NCBI GenBank assembly: GCA_046704525.1
Contig: JBJKRS010000022.1
Coordinates: 1 to 23,604, forward strand
Source: GCA-965745 sp046704525
Lineage (GTDB): Archaea; Thermoplasmatota; Thermoplasmata; Thermoplasmatales; Thermoplasmataceae
DNA: 23,604 nt
Direction: 5' to 3'
Position 1 is the stretch's first letter; each line of letters begins with the position of its first letter. Below, one piece after another: positions 7,275 to 14,241 of this stretch. The position numbers were made by a program, and so were the translations under genes. Below the pieces are notes generated by a model, which was not told the DNA's origin, did not search any database, and worked only from the letters and a program-made list of their open reading frames with translations.

Positions 7275-8014
7275 AGGCCCAGCGGCTTTTCATACAGCAC
7301 AGCCAGGGGAAAGTGTTCCAGCTCGGGCAGTTTGCAGAGATCTTCCCTGAAGTTTTCTTTGCTCCATATGGTCATTCCTTCCCCGCCCTGCTTCAAGGGT
7401 TCAGTGGCAACTAGCACGAAGTATGTGTTGCCTTCCTCATTGAGGAAAACAGTATTTTTACCGTTTGAGTAGAATTTTCCCGGCAGGCTGGGAATCCTCT
7501 CTGCCCTGACGAATCTCCACCTGAGCGAGACGTAGGAAGCTTCATGGTATTCGGTTTCCCTGTACCTGGAGAGGTCCAGACCCGCGCCAAAGAACCTGAA
7601 TTCCATGGCATTGTAAAAGCCCAGTTTTTCGGACAGTTTTCTGGATCTGTGATTGCTGTTCTCGACAATCATCCTTGCTGCATAAGCGCCCATTTCGCCG
7701 GACACTTCCACCAGCCTGCTGGTTATGCGGCTTCCGACACCTTCCCTCCAGTGGTCTGGATCCACACGCAGCCCGCTCAGCCAGGCCGCACCGTCGGGAA
7801 GGATGTCCACCCTGCCGAACCCCAGTGCCTCTCCGTCTTCAGCTATGAGGACTCTGCCGTCCTCAAGGTAGGAAGGCCCCCAGTGGTTGTTGATATAGTC
7901 TTCATAACCTGACCTCCTGGAAATCCTGCTGACTGAATCCCAGTCGCCAGGAGTGGCATCCCTTATCCTCATTGCCATAAGATGCCTGCATAGCTGAAAT
8001 ACTTGATCCGGCAC
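7271..8014 (-). CDS. GNAT family N-acetyltransferase with C-terminal extension
   Basis: An acetyl-CoA-dependent acetyltransferase of the GNAT superfamily. The N-terminal RIRDATPGDW and the acetyl-CoA loop REGVGS (90-95, after RVDPDHW) identify motif A. The ENSNHRSRKLSEKLGF segment (about 118-133) is the usual motif B. The GNAT core ends near residue 150. About 95 more residues follow with no recognised motif, so this is a two-part protein, perhaps with a substrate-selecting domain. GTG 8014 has a TATA box 27 nt upstream, shared with the divergent gene. ATG 7978 or 7972 would give a more family-like N-terminus, and a weaker AT-rich box near 7996-8004 could serve them. The substrate (peptide N-terminus, amine or antibiotic) cannot be told. 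Confidence 0.82.
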   Translation of the reverse strand: MPDQVFQLCRHLMAMRIRDATPGDWDSVSRISRRSGYEDYINNHWGPSYLEDGRVLIAEDGEALGFGRVDILPDGAAWLSGLRVDPDHWREGVGSRITSRLVEVSGEMGAYAARMIVENSNHRSRKLSEKLGFYNAMEFRFFGAGLDLSRYRETEYHEASYVSLRWRFVRAERIPSLPGKFYSNGKNTVFLNEEGNTYFVLVATEPLKQGGEGMTIWSKENFREDLCKLPELEHFPLAVLYEKPLGL

Positions 8015-8035
8015 GAATCGGTGCAGTCCAGACCG

Positions 8036-8046
8036 AAAATAATTAT
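8036..8046. promoter_or_regulatory. Palindromic TATA box shared by two divergent genes
   Basis: AAAATAATTAT contains the perfect palindrome ATAATTAT (8039-8046), almost exactly midway between GTG 8014 (minus) and ATG 8068 (plus), about 26-28 nt from each. Each distance is right for leaderless initiation, so one TBP site could serve both directions. Confidence 0.5.
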
Positions 8047-8067
8047 CCCTTCAGAAAATTACTCATC

Positions 8068-9528
8068 ATGATTCAGGACCCTGTTGGGACAACCAGAAGG
8101 ACTGTTGCCAACATTCTTGACTACTACGGCATCGGGATGATCCACAGCGGCAGCGACTCCGTTGATATAGACCGTCCCGATCTTGTTGCATGCCTTTCCG
8201 GGAAATCTGACAAGCCGGATATCGGCATCAAAGTTGTAGGCAGGAGACCCAGGACTTCACAACTTGCAGGGGTTCTGAACCTGAAGTCCCTGAAGTACGT
8301 TGTCTACCTGGCACCCAAGGAGATAATAGACGAGGTGAAGGACAAGCTTCCTGCAACAGTGAGCCTCCTGGAGAAGGATGTCAGCGTATTCCCGTCTCCT
8401 ACAGCAGAGAATGTGGAATTCGAGAACATGCTGCGGTCGATAACGGGCAAGGACAATGAAAAGTGGTTCTTTGAGCAGATGCCGGCCCAGGAGAAGCACG
8501 AGGAGATACCCATTGACACTCAGGAAATGGACAGGTTTGAAGATACAATCCAGTCACAGGGGCTCTCCGCCCTGAATGCGAAACGTCTCGTCTACCAGGC
8601 GGCAGTGGGCGGCCTCAACATTGAGTCTGGCACAAGGATCGGCCACTCTCTGGGCAACATGATCACCAGGAGGAATGAGAACCTCTCAAAAGAGGCCATA
8701 TTCCTCGAGGCACTTGGAGTGCTCAGGGAAAATGCCCCGGCGCCAGCTTCACAATTCCCGGGGGAAAGCACGATATATCTCACACTTGACCAGGGGGAAA
8801 AGACCACTGCACTTGCAGACCAGATCATAGTTGAGACTGTCTCACAGAGGAGGGACAGGATAAGCGACATACTCTCGTCCTATCCCGAGCAGTTCATCTT
8901 CATAGCAATAATCGGCACGCTTGGAATCTTCGCTCCCAAGCAGCAAGTTCCGCCTGAGAGGTCTACAACATACCCCACCGGTGTAATACGGACAACATTC
9001 GAGTCAGAGAACACGTACCTTGTGGAAACAATCCGCCATCTGGTGAACATTACTGGCATTACCACTGTGGAGTGGAACAGGGTGAACACGCTGGCTTCAT
9101 ACCACGAGATTGCAAATCTACTTCAGCAGTTCTTCGAGAGGTTTGAGAAGATAGGGATAGGTGTGAAGGGGAACAGAGGGGTAAAGAGGATATACATACC
9201 CGTCACGCACATAGCCAGGTCCATGGACATTGCCTCAGGAAGCAATTCGTACAACAAGATGGAGCTGAAGAAGTACGTGGTCTGGGACACCGTCCTGAAT
9301 TACAAATCTTACATGCACCACTGGGAATCAAGGCTGAACAGCCTCGGAATTACACAGGAGGATATCTCGTCAGCGCTTATTGCAACCATGAAGAAGGGCA
9401 TGACCTCCGGCCTCCTGCCAGAGGGATCATACATGCCATTTGCAGTCTACAAGAGCCACCTCTTCAGGAACTACTGCGTTGAGAGGATGAGGGAGGCGGC
9501 TTCCGCTATTCTGGACATAACGTGGTGA
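8068..9528 (+). CDS. Unrecognised 486-residue protein, possible nuclease-like fold plus winged helix
   Basis: I do not recognise a family. Residues about 1-105 read as a compact alpha/beta domain (strands near 38-43, 51-57 and 77-82 with helices between). The order faintly recalls restriction-endonuclease-like folds, but the (D/E)xK pair is not there: K55 lacks an acidic residue two places before. A polar linker follows (about 106-155). The rest is mainly helical. Residues about 333-380 look like a winged helix: helices through EIANLLQQFFERFEKIGI, then a basic wing GVKGNRGVKRIYIP. No membrane segment, no metal cluster, no Walker motif. ATG 8068 has a TATA box at the right distance, suggesting a leaderless, independently transcribed gene. 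DNA binding is a guess from the wing. Confidence 0.75.
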   Translation: MIQDPVGTTRRTVANILDYYGIGMIHSGSDSVDIDRPDLVACLSGKSDKPDIGIKVVGRRPRTSQLAGVLNLKSLKYVVYLAPKEIIDEVKDKLPATVSLLEKDVSVFPSPTAENVEFENMLRSITGKDNEKWFFEQMPAQEKHEEIPIDTQEMDRFEDTIQSQGLSALNAKRLVYQAAVGGLNIESGTRIGHSLGNMITRRNENLSKEAIFLEALGVLRENAPAPASQFPGESTIYLTLDQGEKTTALADQIIVETVSQRRDRISDILSSYPEQFIFIAIIGTLGIFAPKQQVPPERSTTYPTGVIRTTFESENTYLVETIRHLVNITGITTVEWNRVNTLASYHEIANLLQQFFERFEKIGIGVKGNRGVKRIYIPVTHIARSMDIASGSNSYNKMELKKYVVWDTVLNYKSYMHHWESRLNSLGITQEDISSALIATMKKGMTSGLLPEGSYMPFAVYKSHLFRNYCVERMREAASAILDITW

Positions 9529-9567
9529 TCGTGGACCATGCGAGCTCAAGAGAAAGCCATGCACAGG

Positions 9568-9586
9568 CCTCCCGCCATGCGGCAGG
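9568..9586 (+). repeat. Imperfect hairpin after the 486-residue gene
   Basis: CCT-C-CCGC (9568-9575) pairs with GCGG-C-AGG (9579-9586) around a CAT loop, with one C/C mismatch. It lies about 40 nt after the stop and ahead of T-rich sequence near 9603-9610, so it may mark the transcript's 3' end. Confidence 0.3.
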
Positions 9587-9668
9587 TATTCCCAACTAGA
9601 TAGGTTTTATAGTGTGAAAAATACCGGGGAGCCCTTATATCAGAGGGAATTTCGAGGTATTTACAAAC

Positions 9669-9680
9669 AAAATATTTATG
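9669..9680 (+). promoter_or_regulatory. Probable promoter of radical SAM gene
   Basis: AAAATATTTATG, centred about 46 nt before ATG 9721, which would give a leader of about 20 nt. Other TATA-like boxes occur nearby (TTTTATAG at 9605-9612; CTTATATC at 9634-9641), so several starts are possible in this AT-rich gap. Confidence 0.4.
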
Positions 9681-9720
9681 AATGTTAACTTTCTAACTAC
9701 TCCTACTGGACGGACGCATC

Positions 9721-11400
9721 ATGACAAAATTCGTATTGCTTTCAGATTCGACTCTGGGATACCAGTACAGAGACTTTCCACTGCTGGACTTTCTATCCTG
9801 CTCACCATCAAGGACCATACCGGGCCCCATTTACCGCTTCCTCAAGGGGCCCGCGCCTCCAACTACGGCCGATGGCAGGGTGTCGCTGGCTCCGTATTCC
9901 ATAAGGAAACTGGAGGCTTCGCTTCTAACCAAATATGACAGGAAGGACGTTGCTGTTGTACAGGAAAACTACCTTGCACAGCACGTCACAGATGACACTG
10001 AGTTAATTGCAGTATCTACAATGGACCCATTCGGGCTTGGGCCGGTGACCATGTCCTATTATGCCCTTTTCGGCGGAGAACTGTACGCCTGGGTCTGGAG
10101 AGAATGGGACCTGCTGATGGAAAAGATCCGGCAGGTCAGGCAGGGAAAGAAGGCCAAGCTCATGGTAGGGGGCCCTGGCGTCTGGGAATTCACCATGATG
10201 AGGGAGGCCGTTGACAAGTACGGCATAGACTATGTATTCCAGGGTGAAGCGGATGATATCGCCCCAATCCTGTTCGATCAGGTCGTAAGCGACAGCATAG
10301 ACAAGAGCATGTTCCACAGTGGATACATGACATACGACGAGAAGTTCAGGAAGGTCGTGGCCAAGGATGACAAGTTCCTGGCCAGGGGAATCTCATTTTC
10401 AGCCTACCCGACTCTCGACGATATGCCGCCTATAGTGAATCCCGCCATGAAGGGAATGTCGGAGGTAATGAGAGGGTGCGGAGTAGGTTGTGACTTCTGC
10501 GAAGTTACACTCAGGCCACTCAGGTACGTGCCCATAGAGAACATCAAGAAGGAGATCGAGGTCAACCTCAGGGCAAACCAGACAAATGCCTGGCTGCACT
10601 CTGATGAGATATGGGGTTACAAGCACGGAAACATGTTCACACCCAATGAAGACGCACTTTCAGAACTCTTCGGAGCTGTAATGAGCATAAAGGGCGTTAA
10701 GACCACCAATCCAACACATGGCAGGATATCCATCCCAGCAGGCTACCCGGAAATGATGGAGCACCTCTCCAAGATCGTCAACGCGGGGCCCGACAACTGG
10801 ATCGGTATTCAGACCGGCATTGAGACAGGGAGCGACTCGCTTGCAAAACAGCACATGCCAAACAAGACCCTGCCCCTCAAGATAGGTCCAGATGGCTCGT
10901 GGCAGGACATAGTCTGGCAGGGCGTTGCTGTGGAGACAAAGAATTACTGGAGGCCCGCTTTCACCCTGCAGGTTGGACAGGCTGGTGAGACCGACGAGGA
11001 CAACTGGGACACTGTATCCATGATCAACAGGCTCAGCAATTCATACATCGACGGCAGGCCATTTGAGTTCACTGCAACCCCTCTGCTGAACGTCCCCCTT
11101 GGGAGGATTAAATCCAGGAAACTGAACACTGAAATGCTTTCTGAGAGCATGCTCGCTGTTTACTATGCATCCTACAGGCACCTTGCAAAAATGGCCAGGA
11201 GGAATGCCAGAAAGGACGCTCGCGGAAACATGATTGTCAGAATGGGAACCGGCAGCATCATCTCATTCGGAGGCGGAATCATGCTTCGCACAGTGGAGAA
11301 GATAGCCAGGAAGCATGGCGTGGACATAGACAAGGTGAAGAGGTACGGCCTCGAGAACAAGTCTGAAATAACCTCCCAGGCAGCTATGGCGCGCGCCTGA
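9721..11400 (+). CDS. B12-binding-type radical SAM protein, candidate GDGT ring synthase (Grs-like)
   Basis: Radical SAM enzymes cleave S-adenosylmethionine with a [4Fe-4S] cluster to start radical chemistry. The cluster motif is CGVGCDFC, with C253, C257 and C260 (Cx3Cx2C). The N-terminal 200 residues look like a cobalamin-binding Rossmann-type domain, with strands and loops at MDPFGLGP (101-108), LMVGGPG (147-153) and VFQGEADDI (172-180), as in COG1032 proteins. A DxHxxG cobalamin motif is absent, which is also true of some relatives. GIQTGIETGSDSLAK (362-376) is typical of the TIM-barrel second half. The archaeal GDGT ring synthases GrsA/GrsB have this architecture and length (about 550 residues), and Thermoplasmatales make cyclised tetraether lipids. 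That function is therefore plausible but inferred. Other C-methylating or C-C bond forming enzymes are alternatives. Confidence 0.85.
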   Translation: MTKFVLLSDSTLGYQYRDFPLLDFLSCSPSRTIPGPIYRFLKGPAPPTTADGRVSLAPYSIRKLEASLLTKYDRKDVAVVQENYLAQHVTDDTELIAVSTMDPFGLGPVTMSYYALFGGELYAWVWREWDLLMEKIRQVRQGKKAKLMVGGPGVWEFTMMREAVDKYGIDYVFQGEADDIAPILFDQVVSDSIDKSMFHSGYMTYDEKFRKVVAKDDKFLARGISFSAYPTLDDMPPIVNPAMKGMSEVMRGCGVGCDFCEVTLRPLRYVPIENIKKEIEVNLRANQTNAWLHSDEIWGYKHGNMFTPNEDALSELFGAVMSIKGVKTTNPTHGRISIPAGYPEMMEHLSKIVNAGPDNWIGIQTGIETGSDSLAKQHMPNKTLPLKIGPDGSWQDIVWQGVAVETKNYWRPAFTLQVGQAGETDEDNWDTVSMINRLSNSYIDGRPFEFTATPLLNVPLGRIKSRKLNTEMLSESMLAVYYASYRHLAKMARRNARKDARGNMIVRMGTGSIISFGGGIMLRTVEKIARKHGVDIDKVKRYGLENKSEITSQAAMARA

Positions 11401-11401
11401 G

Positions 11402-11420
11402 ACTATTTTTCTATTTTTCA
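11402..11420 (+). terminator. T-run terminator after radical SAM gene
   Basis: Two T5 runs (ACTATTTTTCTATTTTTC) directly after the stop codon, the typical archaeal intrinsic termination signal in the plus direction, without a hairpin. Confidence 0.55.
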
Positions 11421-11423
11421 AAA

Positions 11424-11861
11424 TCAGAGGGGCTTCTTGTCCCCTTCCAGGCGCCGCAGGAGCCATACAAGAAACACAACTGCAAGTACCGCAGGGGCAT
11501 AGAACACAGGATTCTCGTACCTTCCCAGAACAAACATTCCAAGGGCCAGGAGGAGTATGGGCGTATAAACAATGGATGTTGTCACCAGGACTACATAGTA
11601 CACCACTCCCCCGAATGCCGTCATTGCCTCAGTTGCCCCTTCGGCAACCTTGTTCCCTATGCCTCCAGGGTTGGCCGTGCTTGCAAGCTTGCTGTCAACA
11701 ATCTCTGGGTTCCTGTAGCCGCAGGACGGGCACTTGACATATATGTAACCGTGGTTGTGCTCCGCCTCGTTCACGGCGTCATAGTCAACTCTGTAGAAGA
11801 AAGGTGATCCGCACCTGCCGCAGTTAGTCTGTTGTTCATCCAATGAGGTTCGTGTTTTCAA
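11424..11861 (-). CDS. Zinc-ribbon membrane protein of unknown function
   Basis: 145 residues. A four-cysteine zinc ribbon stands at the N-terminus (CGRC at 14-17 and CPSC at 44-47). A Gly/Ala-rich linker (about 60-82) follows, then two hydrophobic segments (about 84-110 and 117-134) and a short basic tail. Archaeal proteins of this plan are common and mostly uncharacterised; the ribbon should sit in the cytoplasm. The start is uncertain: TTG 11861 gives the listed frame. A TATA box at about 11871-11879 would place transcription near 11848, closer to TTG 11843, which would remove six residues without touching the ribbon. Both are TTG. It is convergent with the radical SAM gene and separated from it only by the T-run terminator. 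Confidence 0.72.
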   Translation of the reverse strand: MKTRTSLDEQQTNCGRCGSPFFYRVDYDAVNEAEHNHGYIYVKCPSCGYRNPEIVDSKLASTANPGGIGNKVAEGATEAMTAFGGVVYYVVLVTTSIVYTPILLLALGMFVLGRYENPVFYAPAVLAVVFLVWLLRRLEGDKKPL

Positions 11862-11870
11862 CCCTTATCC

Positions 11871-11879
11871 GTATAAAAA
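11871..11879 (-). promoter_or_regulatory. TATA box of zinc-ribbon gene
   Basis: Minus strand TTTTTATAC. Spacing suggests a transcript starting near 11848 and translation from TTG 11843 rather than TTG 11861. Confidence 0.45.
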
Positions 11880-11967
11880 TCCTTGCTGTCCTCTCCGGAA
11901 AGTGTGCTGACCTGAGACTGATCAAAATGAAAAAATTGGGGATTATGGTTGCAGTCTCCCCGTCTTT

Positions 11968-12591
11968 CTACGGCGTGCTCTGTATGTGCTCAAGCACTGC
12001 TGGTACACCTATTATGGCTGCAAACGCGGCTGCGAAGATGAAGAACAGCCAGAATATGATCAGCATTACGCCGTACCCCATTCCGGGTCTCTTTCCTTCA
12101 GCCATTGAGTCGTATGCATAGGTTGCAGGATAGGTGAATATACCGGCTATACCGAAGGACGTATACATTGCAAGTGTTCCCAGGGGGCTCTTCGTCAGGC
12201 CCTCAGAGTATATGATAGACCCGTAGTAGATCGCCATGATTCCGCCGAGAAGGGCGAAGAAACCGACAATCTGTAGCTTCTGCTTGAACGCAATTGTCAG
12301 GGCCACTGCAAGGAGTATTATTCCGAAAACAAGATACACGTCACCAAAAGCAATGTTATACAGAGAGGATGTAGCAGGGAACGGCCATACCATCTCCTGC
12401 CACAGTCCAAGGACCACAATAACTGCCCCGAGAAAACCCAGTGGAAACATCCCAAGCCTGAGCGTGCTTTCCACGTTTTCCGGACCACTCTTCCTATATT
12501 CAAGGTACGTAAGCCCCGTTAGGTAGACCACGAGACCGCTAACCATGACCAGTGTAATCAGTTCTAGTGCTAGATCATCTATGAATGGCAT
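11968..12591 (-). CDS. DUF981 family membrane protein
   Basis: A 207-residue integral membrane protein that fits DUF981, a family of archaeal and some bacterial membrane proteins of unknown function. Six to seven hydrophobic segments can be seen (about 8-29, 46-66, 80-101, 105-125, 138-157, 172-198). The SLYNIAFGDVYLVFGIILLA region (about 76-95) with its preceding WPFP is the part that most resembles the family. ATG 12591 is preceded by GGGGTGG 4 nt upstream, and a TATA box lies about 33 nt away, so the leader is very short. No neighbour suggests a pathway. Confidence 0.8.
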   Translation of the reverse strand: MPFIDDLALELITLVMVSGLVVYLTGLTYLEYRKSGPENVESTLRLGMFPLGFLGAVIVVLGLWQEMVWPFPATSSLYNIAFGDVYLVFGIILLAVALTIAFKQKLQIVGFFALLGGIMAIYYGSIIYSEGLTKSPLGTLAMYTSFGIAGIFTYPATYAYDSMAEGKRPGMGYGVMLIIFWLFFIFAAAFAAIIGVPAVLEHIQSTP

Positions 12592-12619
12592 TTTACCACC
12601 CCATTAAGGATAGATGCCA

Positions 12620-12632
12620 TTATTATAATTTA
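12620..12632 (-). promoter_or_regulatory. TATA box of DUF981 gene
   Basis: Minus strand ATAAATTATAATA. Transcription would begin about 9 nt before the ATG, just including the GGGGTGG ribosome site at 12596-12602. Confidence 0.5.
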
Positions 12633-12700
12633 TGCACATCACATGTTAGGCGGACAAATGGGGCAGTTCCAGCGCGTGGCTCCTGTCTGCGTAAAATCGT

Positions 12701-12711
12701 AAAGATTAATG
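12701..12711 (+). promoter_or_regulatory. TATA box of DsrE-family gene
   Basis: AAAGATTAATG, centred 28 nt before ATG 12734 and 18 nt before an earlier ATG at 12724, which is in another frame. The spacing fits leaderless initiation at 12734. Confidence 0.5.
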
Positions 12712-12733
12712 AAAACAAATACTATGTCTGACC

Positions 12734-13078
12734 ATGTCTGGAAAGATGCTTGTATTGATAACCTCAGGCCTCGAAAACAGGGACAAGCTGCTGGTAGGAA
12801 TGAGGCTGGCTCTGAACTCCGCCAGGAAGAAGAACCTTGAGGATGTTAAGATTGTGTTCTTCGGCCCGAGCGAGAAGGCAATTGCCGGGGATGATCCACA
12901 GGTGAGCGAGCTTTACAAGCTGCTTGTTGACCACGGCGTGACTTCGATTGCGTGCAATGGATATGCAGCAGCCAACGACCTGTCTGAGAATATCGCAAAG
13001 CTGGGCATCAAGCTGGAGAATGTCAGCGACACAATACCGGGCTTCATAAACAACGGGTACTCGGTCGTAAGCTTCTGA
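12734..13078 (+). CDS. DsrE/DsrF-like family protein
   Basis: A 114-residue cytoplasmic protein with the DsrE-like fold. It has the strand MLVLITSG (5-12), a helix through LLVGMRLALNSARK, the strand VKIVFFGPS (38-46), the helix PQVSELYKLLVDHG, then the strand SIACNGYAA (71-79). DsrE-type proteins in sulfur oxidisers pass sulfane sulfur on a conserved Cys; archaeal single-domain members are mostly uncharacterised. C74, in the ACNG segment, stands where such a Cys could act, and it is the only Cys. No sulfur-transfer partners (TusA, DsrC, rhodanese) are near, so a role in sulfur relay is not supported by context. The Orc1/Cdc6 gene follows after 39 bp on the same strand and may be co-transcribed. 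Confidence 0.85.
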   Translation: MSGKMLVLITSGLENRDKLLVGMRLALNSARKKNLEDVKIVFFGPSEKAIAGDDPQVSELYKLLVDHGVTSIACNGYAAANDLSENIAKLGIKLENVSDTIPGFINNGYSVVSF

Positions 13079-13094
13079 AGAGGCAGTGCCAAAG

Positions 13095-13121
13095 ATGAGT
13101 CAGCAGGAAAGTGCCGGATGA
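13095..13121 (+). other. Eight-codon upstream ORF overlapping the orc1/cdc6 start
   Basis: ATG 13095 opens a short frame (MSQQESAG) whose TGA at 13119-13121 overlaps the ATG of orc1/cdc6 at 13118 (ATGA). It could couple translation of the initiator gene, which lacks a clear Shine-Dalgarno, but may be coincidental. Confidence 0.25.
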
Positions 13122-14239
13122 GCTCAATAATAAAGAACCCGAATCCGCTGGATTTCGCCTTCATACCGCAACACCTCAGGTTCAGGGAGCAGCAGCTCAA
13201 GAAGATACGCGAGATAGTTCTGCAGCCTGTGAGGAATGGAATATACCCCAACCTTGTAGTCTACGGCGCCTCGGGTACTGGAAAGACAGTTACAGCAAAA
13301 CTTCTCCTCAGGGATGAGAAGTCCCCGCTTATCGTCTACGAGAATGCCCTCTCGTTCAGCAATGTACGGACACTGCTCAGTGATGTTGTAAACAGGCTGG
13401 GCAAGGTGTTTCCAAACAAGGGGGCCACATATCACCAGCTCTTCGGGAGCCTGAACTCGATCATGGAGCGGAGGGGGACGCCACTTGTCCTGGTCATGGA
13501 CGAAGCTTCCAACATCGCACGCCGCGATCCGGAAGGGTTCTACAACCTTTTCAGGTCAAACGAGATCTACGGCACCGGCATGTCCACGATCCTGATCTCG
13601 ATCGACAACCCTACGATGTACTTCAACGAGAGGGACAGGAAATCTCTCGGCGTATTTTCAGCTCTTGAGTTCAGCAGGTACACGAGGGAAGAGCTTTTCG
13701 GAATCATAGAGGACAGATGCAGGGTTGCACTCAATGAGGCATCATATACACCGGAGATAGTCGATTACATCGCTGAGATTGCAGAGCCCTTCGGAAGTGC
13801 CAGAGTCGCTATTGAACTCCTGCAGAAGGCTTCCCACATAGCAGATTACAGATCTTCAGATGCCATAGAGGGTGAGGACATAAGGGCTGCAAAGTCGCTG
13901 ATCAACCCGTACGTTACGGAGAGCAAGCTTGGTGAACTTGACAAGGAGGAGCTGGTCACTCTGCTCACTGTGTGCAGTTGCCTGAGAAATGCCACTGAAA
14001 CCACCATCGACTGCCTGGAGGAAAATGCGCCCGCATTTGCGGAGCAGTACGGCCTGAGGGGCATGGAGAGGACAGAGATTTACAAGCACCTCAGGAAGCT
14101 CGAGGTAGTGGGCTTCCTCGACAGCAGGAATGTTAGCGGAGGCTCAAAGGGCGGCGTGAGGAAAATAATAGGCATCAACGACGTTCCCGTGGCCGTTCTG
14201 AGCGAAAAGATTGAGACCATGCTTGAGCAGTACGCCTGA
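13118..14239 (+). CDS. Orc1/Cdc6 family replication initiator-like ATPase
   Basis: AAA+ ATPase of the archaeal Orc1/Cdc6 family, which binds origins and loads MCM; some members act as transcription regulators. The 373 residues are the right length. Landmarks: initial FIPQHLRFREQQLKKI (15-30), Walker A GASGTGKT (50-57), Walker B LVLVMDEA (123-130, D128 and E129), sensor 1 around SIDNP (161-165), sensor 2 in GSARVAIELLQKA, and a C-terminal winged helix (about 290-373) with GLRGMERTEIYKHLRKLE and a Gly-rich wing. Every ATPase element looks intact. It lies 39 bp after the DsrE-like gene and ends 2 bp from the stop of the polymerase on the other strand. No origin-like AT-rich or repeated element precedes it, so it may be a second, non-origin-linked Orc1/Cdc6. 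Confidence 0.93.
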   Translation: MSSIIKNPNPLDFAFIPQHLRFREQQLKKIREIVLQPVRNGIYPNLVVYGASGTGKTVTAKLLLRDEKSPLIVYENALSFSNVRTLLSDVVNRLGKVFPNKGATYHQLFGSLNSIMERRGTPLVLVMDEASNIARRDPEGFYNLFRSNEIYGTGMSTILISIDNPTMYFNERDRKSLGVFSALEFSRYTREELFGIIEDRCRVALNEASYTPEIVDYIAEIAEPFGSARVAIELLQKASHIADYRSSDAIEGEDIRAAKSLINPYVTESKLGELDKEELVTLLTVCSCLRNATETTIDCLEENAPAFAEQYGLRGMERTEIYKHLRKLEVVGFLDSRNVSGGSKGGVRKIIGINDVPVAVLSEKIETMLEQYA

Positions 14240-14241
14240 CC

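Noticed and set aside
9678..9938. Alternative frame beginning at ATG 9678, 43 nt before the radical SAM start
   Set aside because: It overlaps the radical SAM coding sequence in another frame, has no recognisable domain, and its ATG lies within the TATA-like box.
11843..12121. Plus-strand open frame of 92 codons over the DUF981 3' end
   Set aside because: It is antisense to a supported membrane-protein gene and lacks any domain or initiation signal.
12650..12690. GCGGACA / TGTCTGC imperfect inverted repeat in the DUF981-DsrE gap
   Set aside because: One G-U type mismatch and a 27-nt loop; too weak to call an operator or hairpin.
12592..13117. Possible replication origin near orc1/cdc6
   Set aside because: The sequence just upstream of the initiator is a DsrE-family gene, and the 142-bp gap before that is explained by two promoters. 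No repeated ORB-like elements or long AT-rich unwinding region were seen.
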